Source: Treponema sp. UBA7590
GTDB lineage: Bacteria; Spirochaetota; Spirochaetia; Treponematales; Treponemataceae
Direction of reading: 5' to 3'
Assembly (NCBI GenBank): GCA_002478955.1
Contig: DLKK01000052.1
Location: 20,482-41,284 of the forward strand
Length of the DNA stretch: 20,803 nucleotides
Below the pieces are notes generated by a model that was given only the letters and a program-made list of their open reading frames with translations, ran no database searches and was not told the origin of the DNA. Position numbers and translations under genes: made by a program. This document shows positions 16,771-20,803 of this stretch, piece by piece (the stretch's first letter is position 1; each line of letters opens with the position of its first letter).

Positions 16771-16799
16771 ATTATATTTAACGGACACATTTTGTTCAA
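16771..16799 (-). promoter_or_regulatory. Sigma-70-type promoter of the motility operon
   Basis: On the minus strand TTGAAC (16794-16799) is followed after 17 bases by a perfect TATAAT (16771-16776). The start site would be near 16764, giving a leader of about 48 bases before the flbD ATG. No sigma-28-type sequence was seen. This predicts that the operon, including fliA, is read by the housekeeping sigma. Confidence 0.65.
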
Positions 16800-16826
16800 C
16801 TTTTAACTTTTTTTGAAATTAATCAA

Positions 16827-16841
16827 TTTTTTCTGAAAAAA
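16827..16841. promoter_or_regulatory. A/T-rich dyad TTTTTTC-T-GAAAAAA in the divergent region
   Basis: A perfect 7-base inverted repeat with a one-base centre lies between the flbD and response regulator promoters. A similar dyad lies 40 bases downstream. It could be an operator, but A/T-rich sequence makes chance dyads more likely. Confidence 0.35.
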
Positions 16842-16867
16842 GTGCGGAATTTTGAACTTTTTTAACA

Positions 16868-16881
16868 TTTTTCAAGAAAAA
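16868..16881. promoter_or_regulatory. Second A/T-rich dyad TTTTTC-AA-GAAAAA
   Basis: A perfect 6-base inverted repeat lies two bases upstream of the predicted -35 of the response regulator gene. It has the same arms as the first dyad, and the centres are about 40 bases (four helical turns) apart, so proteins bound at both would lie on one face. Confidence 0.35.
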
Positions 16882-16883
16882 AA

Positions 16884-16911
16884 TTCACTTTTTAAATATC
16901 CGTGGTAAAAT
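16884..16911 (+). promoter_or_regulatory. Candidate sigma-70-type promoter of the response regulator gene
   Basis: TTCACT (16884-16889) and TAAAAT (16906-16911) are 16 bases apart. The start would lie near 16918, and a ribosome site AGGA (16932-16935) lies nine bases before the ATG at 16945. Confidence 0.45.
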
Positions 16912-16944
16912 TAAATTCAGTTAAAAAAGGCAGGAATTTAAAGA

Positions 16945-17640
16945 ATGATTTTTATAGGTGAAGAAATTCAAGAAAACGAGAAACCGCTCCAGTTTCATCT
17001 TTCAGATGCTAATCTAGACTCAAAAACTTTTTCCGAGGCATCAGAAGTTTTTGATGCGCTTAAAAACGGACATTCACCTTCGCTCTTTATTCTTCATAAA
17101 AATTTCTTGATTGCAAACGGAACTGACTTCATAAAAAAGACACGGGAAGAATATAATTCCACCGCACCTGTGATAATCGTCTCTGAGAACGGAAATGAGG
17201 ATGAAATACTGAAAGGCTTTGCGATTGGCGCGGATGATTTTCTGACAAAACCGTTCTCGCCGCAGATTCTTGTAGCCCATGTAAAGGCGCAAATCAGAAG
17301 ATCTGAGCTTTCTTCCGCAAAAATTGAAAAAAACATCAGGTTCGGGGATTTCATGCTTTTATTGAACAGCAATGTCCTGAAAAAAGGCGAGGAAAAAATT
17401 CCGCTTTCCGCGAAAGAATATTCAGTGCTTGAGCTTTTGGCAACAAATGCCGGTGAAGTAATCTCCCCGAATCAGATTTACGAGAATGTCTGGAAAAAGA
17501 AATTCGGCGACATTACGGCAGTTGCTGTTTACATTCAGCGTCTAAGAAAAAAAATTGAGGAAAATCCGTCTGCACCTGCCTTTATAAAAACAGTTTTTGG
17601 CCAGGGCTATTCATTCTCAAAAGATTTTATAAAAAAGTGA
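16945..17640 (+). CDS. OmpR/PhoB-like response regulator lacking the phosphoacceptor Asp
   Basis: This 231-residue protein has a receiver domain (about 1-120) and a winged-helix DNA-binding domain (about 130-228). The DNA-binding part is canonical, with LSAKEYSVLELLATNAGEVI at 154-173, the recognition helix AVAVYIQRLRKKIE at 192-205 and the wing FGQGYSF at 218-224. In the receiver the acidic pair E6-E7, the switch residue S80 and K102 (FLTKPF) are present. The phosphoacceptor Asp after strand 3 is replaced by His (H51 in LFILHKN), so normal His-Asp phosphotransfer is unlikely. No histidine kinase gene is adjacent. It is transcribed away from the motility operon and may control either promoter in the shared gap; this is inference. 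Its target and signal are unknown. Confidence 0.9.
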   Translation: MIFIGEEIQENEKPLQFHLSDANLDSKTFSEASEVFDALKNGHSPSLFILHKNFLIANGTDFIKKTREEYNSTAPVIIVSENGNEDEILKGFAIGADDFLTKPFSPQILVAHVKAQIRRSELSSAKIEKNIRFGDFMLLLNSNVLKKGEEKIPLSAKEYSVLELLATNAGEVISPNQIYENVWKKKFGDITAVAVYIQRLRKKIEENPSAPAFIKTVFGQGYSFSKDFIKK

Positions 17641-17649
17641 CAAAAAAAA

Positions 17650-18813
17650 CTATAATATCTCTTCCAAAAAACGGTTAAGAAAAAGAATGCCTTTTTCGTT
17701 CATGGAATAAAAATGTTCACCGGAAATCTCTTTCACGCCGCAAAATCCATGAGCCGCCCACCGTTCAAACACCGCAATAAATTTTTCTGGAAAATCTGAG
17801 CCAAAACGTTTTTTGAATTCTTCCCGGGAAACACCGCTCAAAGTCCTGAGCCCCATCATAAAAAATTCAAATATCTGAGTTTCAGCGGAAAGTTTCTCCT
17901 CAGTTCCTGGTGCGCCTTCAGAAGAAACAGCGTTTTTCCAGAACGAAATATATTTTTTTATATCCGTGTCATTTGTAAAGCGAAAACCATTTTTTCCATA
18001 AAAAGTTCCGGTTCCGCCGGCGCCACAGCCAATGTAATCATTTTGATTCCAATAAACAAGGTTGTGCTTACATTCAAATCCAGGAAGACAAAAATTCGAG
18101 ACCTCATAATGACCATAGCCATTTTTCATAAGAAAATCCCTGCCCAGAATCCAAATTTCATCAGCCTTGTCATAGTCGTAGTCAAAATCACCATTTAACA
18201 ATGACTTTCCAAGTGGAGTATCTTCTTCTATTGTAAGAGAATACATCGACACATGCTCAGGCCGGAAGTTCAAAAGATCCTCAAGCGTCCTTAAAAAAGA
18301 TTTTTCATCCTCCTGCGGAAGCCCTGAAATCAAATCCGCAGAAAAAACACCTTTCCAGTACTTTTTAACAAGAAACAGCGCATCCAGGATTATTTTTTCG
18401 TTTCCGCGGCGCCTGACATTTTTTAGCGCAGAACCGTTGAAAGTCTGTATTCCACATGAAATTCTTGTTATTCCGCACGAATAAAAATATTCCAGAAGTT
18501 CCTTGGAAATATCATCCGGATTTGCCTCAACCGTGATTTCCTTTGGCTTGTTTTTTAGTCCGGAAAAAACTTCTTTCATGACTGTGGAAAGCTGCGACGC
18601 ATTCAAAAGGCTCGGGGTTCCACCGCCGATATACACAGTTTCCAGAGCATCAATTTTTTTTTCAGCCTTGCGGATTTTTATCTCATTGCAGAGTGAAGAA
18701 ATATATTCATCTGGCACATTCTGTTCCCCGCAAGCAATGCTAAAAAAATCACAATAAGCACACTTTGACTTGCAGAAAGGAATGTGAATGTAAATTGACG
18801 TGTTCAAAATCAA
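17650..18813 (-). CDS. hemW: HemW-type radical SAM heme-binding protein
   Basis: This 387-residue radical SAM protein has the 4Fe-4S motif Cx3Cx2C at C14, C18 and C21, followed by F23 where HemN has a fourth Cys. GGGTPSLL at 63-70 and the HNLVYW motif at 250-255 mark HemW, and the usual HemW C-terminal domain ends the protein. HemW binds heme and is thought to act in heme delivery. It is often misannotated as oxygen-independent coproporphyrinogen III oxidase, an activity these features argue against. The start is a TTG whose last two bases overlap the lepB TGA (TTGA), so the two genes are coupled. It is convergent with the response regulator gene with only nine bases between the stops, and no terminator hairpin was seen. 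Confidence 0.93.
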   Translation of the reverse strand: MILNTSIYIHIPFCKSKCAYCDFFSIACGEQNVPDEYISSLCNEIKIRKAEKKIDALETVYIGGGTPSLLNASQLSTVMKEVFSGLKNKPKEITVEANPDDISKELLEYFYSCGITRISCGIQTFNGSALKNVRRRGNEKIILDALFLVKKYWKGVFSADLISGLPQEDEKSFLRTLEDLLNFRPEHVSMYSLTIEEDTPLGKSLLNGDFDYDYDKADEIWILGRDFLMKNGYGHYEVSNFCLPGFECKHNLVYWNQNDYIGCGAGGTGTFYGKNGFRFTNDTDIKKYISFWKNAVSSEGAPGTEEKLSAETQIFEFFMMGLRTLSGVSREEFKKRFGSDFPEKFIAVFERWAAHGFCGVKEISGEHFYSMNEKGILFLNRFLEEIL

Positions 18814-19511
18814 AAATAAATTCTTATCTTGCTGAGCGGAAAATACGAAAACAGTGCACCAGCCTTAAATTCCTTGCTTTTTGCGGTTCCAAAAAAACGC
18901 GAATCCACACAGGAATTCCTATGGTCGCCAAGCACAAAATACTCATCTTCGCCAAGCGTAATCTGGTCAAAAGAACCGCAGACACCAACAGACGAATCCC
19001 ACAAAGAAGGTGCGGCATTTATCGAGACATTGTAAGGCTTCTTCACAAGCTCAAATTCCGTAAGGAAAAAATTCTCGCCGGCAGGTTTTATGTACATCAC
19101 GTAGTCGCGCATATAAATTGTGTCGCCAGGAACAGCAATCACACGGCGGACAAGCCTGTTCGCGCCCATGTTTTTTCTGCTTGATATTATGGAAAACTGC
19201 TGCGCGGTGAAGAATCTTACAAAACAATCAGCGAATTTAAGAACCATGGAATTTTCTGAATTCAAAAGTGGTTCAAGCAACACAACAGAACCTCTTTCAA
19301 CATTGCGCTTTAACGGAGAAAAAAGAATACAAGAATTTTTCGGGCTGTCAGGCTCCATCGAGTCAGATGCTGTCCTTACAGGAAAAATAACAAAATTTAT
19401 TAGAATATTTATTACTACAAAAATACAGATCACAAAAAAGAATGCAAAGGAAATCCTTTTTTCAAAATCCTTGCGCACAGAATATGAAAGTTCAAACAGT
19501 TTCTTGTTCAT
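18810..19511 (-). CDS. lepB: Signal peptidase I with Arg at the catalytic Lys position
   Basis: This 233-residue S26-family protein has one N-terminal membrane helix (about 22-43) and a periplasmic domain. The catalytic Ser box is present (SDSMEPD, S51), and so is the conserved GDHRNSCVDSR at 195-205. In the box that normally reads LVKRVIGLPGD the sequence is LVRRVIAVPGD, so the general-base Lys is R122 (codon CGC). A loop of about 30 residues (83-118) with K92 and K113 is inserted before it. The family enzyme removes signal peptides from secreted proteins. The ATG has no ribosome site upstream, and a promoter-like sequence places the mRNA start close to the ATG. It overlaps hemW by three bases. 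Whether this enzyme is active is open. Confidence 0.88.
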   Translation of the reverse strand: MNKKLFELSYSVRKDFEKRISFAFFFVICIFVVINILINFVIFPVRTASDSMEPDSPKNSCILFSPLKRNVERGSVVLLEPLLNSENSMVLKFADCFVRFFTAQQFSIISSRKNMGANRLVRRVIAVPGDTIYMRDYVMYIKPAGENFFLTEFELVKKPYNVSINAAPSLWDSSVGVCGSFDQITLGEDEYFVLGDHRNSCVDSRFFGTAKSKEFKAGALFSYFPLSKIRIYF

Positions 19512-19519
19512 AGGTTAAA

Positions 19520-19547
19520 ATTATCACAAAACAATGTAAACTTGCAA
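19520..19547 (-). promoter_or_regulatory. Promoter of lepB-hemW, predicted leaderless
   Basis: On the minus strand TTGCAA (19542-19547) and GATAAT (19520-19525) are 16 bases apart, with an extended TGT before the -10. The ATG begins eight bases after the -10, at the expected transcription start, and no ribosome site is present. Confidence 0.55.
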
Positions 19548-19570
19548 CCGATTTAAGTATAGTCTATAAT
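19542..19570 (+). promoter_or_regulatory. Promoter of smpB, predicted leaderless
   Basis: TTGCAA (19542-19547) and a perfect TATAAT (19565-19570) are 17 bases apart. The smpB ATG begins seven bases after the -10, where transcription would start. No Shine-Dalgarno sequence precedes the ATG. The TTGCAA is the same palindromic hexamer used by the opposite promoter. Confidence 0.65.
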
Positions 19571-19577
19571 CAAGTTC

Positions 19578-20045
19578 ATGGCTGAAGATAAAAAAATTAT
19601 TGCCGAAAACAGAAAAGCTCGCTTTGACTATTTTATTGAAGAATCTTACGAATGCGGAATTGAACTCCAAGGAACAGAAGTAAAGTCTGTAAAAGCTGGA
19701 GCAGTTTCTTTTCCGGACGCATTTGCAGAAATAGTAAACGGTGAAATTTTCATAAAGAATTTCCATATTTCAGAATATTCCTATTCTTCTGTTTTTAACC
19801 ACGATCCCGACAGACCAAAAAAACTTCTTCTGCATAAGCAGGAAATAAAAAAGATAGCACGAAAAGTTGACCAGAAAGGTTACACTCTGATTCCAATAAA
19901 TTTCTATTTAAAGAATGGTCGTGTAAAAGTCACACTTGGCATCTGTAAAGGAAAAAAACAGTTTGACAAGCGCGCCACAATAAAAGAACGCGATGTGAAC
20001 CGCGATCTGCAGCGCGAATTCCGAAAGGGGCTTACCGGTCAGTGA
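19578..20045 (+). CDS. smpB: SmpB, SsrA (tmRNA)-binding protein
   Basis: This 155-residue protein is the standard SmpB length. It has the family start (IIAENRKARFDYFIEESYEC at 7-26), the ELQGTEVKSVKAG motif at 29-41, the SPxxxDP-like loop here as HDPDRPKKLLLH, and the basic C-terminal tail with KKQFDKRATIKERD that inserts in the mRNA channel. SmpB brings tmRNA to stalled ribosomes for trans-translation. The ATG is the only start that gives the conserved N-terminus, yet it has no ribosome site and lies at the predicted transcription start. The stop overlaps the next gene's GTG (GTGA). No ssrA gene is seen in this window. Confidence 0.97.
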   Translation: MAEDKKIIAENRKARFDYFIEESYECGIELQGTEVKSVKAGAVSFPDAFAEIVNGEIFIKNFHISEYSYSSVFNHDPDRPKKLLLHKQEIKKIARKVDQKGYTLIPINFYLKNGRVKVTLGICKGKKQFDKRATIKERDVNRDLQREFRKGLTGQ

Positions 20046-20803
20046 AAAAACGATTAATTCTGGTTCTTGCAGTTTTTGAGTCTCTTTTTATTTCGCAGGC
20101 TTTTTCGCAAAAGCTAAAGCAAATTGACTTTTACGGAATTGCATCAAAAGACGCGGAAAAAAATATGCTTTCAATGACAGGCGATATTTTTTTCGCACAG
20201 CTGAAAGAACTTGAATACAACATCAGCGATAAACGCACAGAAAATTTTTCGGATGATTTTTTTTACGGCTCAGCGGATTTTTCCTCATCAGATAAACCGG
20301 AGACCGCATATTTTTACGCAGTCATCTCAAAAATCGATGCCACAGACTGGGAAATGTATCTTATATTAAAAACTTATGGAAAAGAAGCAAAAACCGCAAA
20401 AAAAAGCTACAATTCCTACTATAAAATACTGATGGAATCAAAAACTTCGCTGCGTGGAATTGTCGAGGAGCTTGCAGACAATTCTGAGGAAAAAAAATCC
20501 GCAGAAGAAAAAATCGGCGAAATCACCTTGGAAAATCTTGCCGGAAGCTGGAACGACGGAAAATATCTTAACAAGATAGTAATAATGCGTGGAGGCAGAG
20601 GCTTTGTGATTTTCAAAAACGGCGCCTCAATGAACATTTCCGTAAAAATTGAAAAAGATGAAAACGGCACACAAACTGTAAAAATTCTTCAGACAAGCGG
20701 AAACAATGCCTCATACTTTCCAGAGATCGACCGGCTGAAAGCCCTGGAACTTGCGATGAACGCAGAGCCAATCTCGTGGACTTTCAGGCTGGAAGAAAAA
20801 AAA
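20042..20803 (+). CDS. Unrecognised secreted protein, 3' end outside the window
   Basis: The frame is open for 254 codons to the window edge, starting at a GTG that overlaps the smpB stop (GTGA). The first 24 residues look like a signal peptide (basic start MKKRL, hydrophobic core, small residues AFSQ before the mature part). There is no lipobox Cys, so it would be a substrate for signal peptidase I. The mature part has an acidic, Lys-rich alpha-helical stretch and then a beta-rich region from about residue 160, starting ITLENLAGSWNDGKYLNKIV, which recalls a small beta-barrel. That resemblance is by eye only. I do not recognise a family. Coupling to smpB suggests co-expression, not a shared function. 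Confidence 0.8.
   Translation, partial: MKKRLILVLAVFESLFISQAFSQKLKQIDFYGIASKDAEKNMLSMTGDIFFAQLKELEYNISDKRTENFSDDFFYGSADFSSSDKPETAYFYAVISKIDATDWEMYLILKTYGKEAKTAKKSYNSYYKILMESKTSLRGIVEELADNSEEKKSAEEKIGEITLENLAGSWNDGKYLNKIVIMRGGRGFVIFKNGASMNISVKIEKDENGTQTVKILQTSGNNASYFPEIDRLKALELAMNAEPISWTFRLEEKK

Noticed and set aside
17641..17649. Bidirectional terminator between the response regulator gene and hemW
   Set aside because: The stops are nine bases apart and the surrounding A/T-rich sequence forms no clear hairpin on either strand.

Overview
The window looks like the chromosome of a spirochete, most likely a gut-type Treponema. That is inferred from the gene order flbD-motA-motB-fliL-fliM-fliY-fliO/Z-fliP-fliQ-fliR-flhB-flhA-flhF-flhG-(hypothetical)-fliA-fapA, which is the long spirochetal fla/mot operon arrangement, and from the low-GC, A/T-rich intergenic DNA. 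I cannot name the species from sequence alone.

Region 1 (about 1-16800, minus strand) is one long, tightly packed motility operon. It starts at a TTGAAC-17-TATAAT promoter upstream of flbD. Read in transcription order it encodes the small FlbD protein, the stator (MotA, MotB), FliL, the C-ring switch proteins (FliM, FliY/FliN), the flagellar type III export gate (FliO/Z, FliP, FliQ, FliR, FlhB, FlhA), the SRP-like GTPase FlhF with its MinD-like partner FlhG, an unrecognised two-helix membrane protein with a long disordered tail, a FliA/WhiG-type sigma factor, a FapA-family protein carrying an N-terminal Jag domain, and the start of another small unrecognised gene cut by the window edge. Most genes abut or overlap (ATGA or TAGATG junctions), and the largest internal gap is 105 bp. 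The flgD-flgE genes that precede flbD in the familiar treponemal and Borrelia operons are not here.

Region 2 (about 16717-17640) is a 228-bp A/T-tract-rich divergent intergenic region followed by an orphan OmpR/PhoB-like response regulator on the plus strand. Its phosphoacceptor Asp is replaced by His.

Region 3 (17650-20803) is housekeeping. hemW and a signal peptidase I (lepB) form a minus-strand pair. Divergent from them are smpB and a secreted protein of unknown function that runs off the window. The 66-bp lepB/smpB gap appears to hold two back-to-back promoters that share one palindromic -35 hexamer (TTGCAA). Both place the transcription start at or next to the ATG, so both mRNAs are predicted to be leaderless. 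The signal peptidase also has Arg where the family's catalytic Lys is expected.

The window holds no CRISPR array, mobile element, tRNA or rRNA that I can support. The points most worth a second look are the shared-hexamer leaderless divergent promoter, the Lys-to-Arg signal peptidase, the receiver without its phosphoacceptor beside the flagellar operon, the Met-rich tandem repeat in FliY, and the Jag-FapA fusion.
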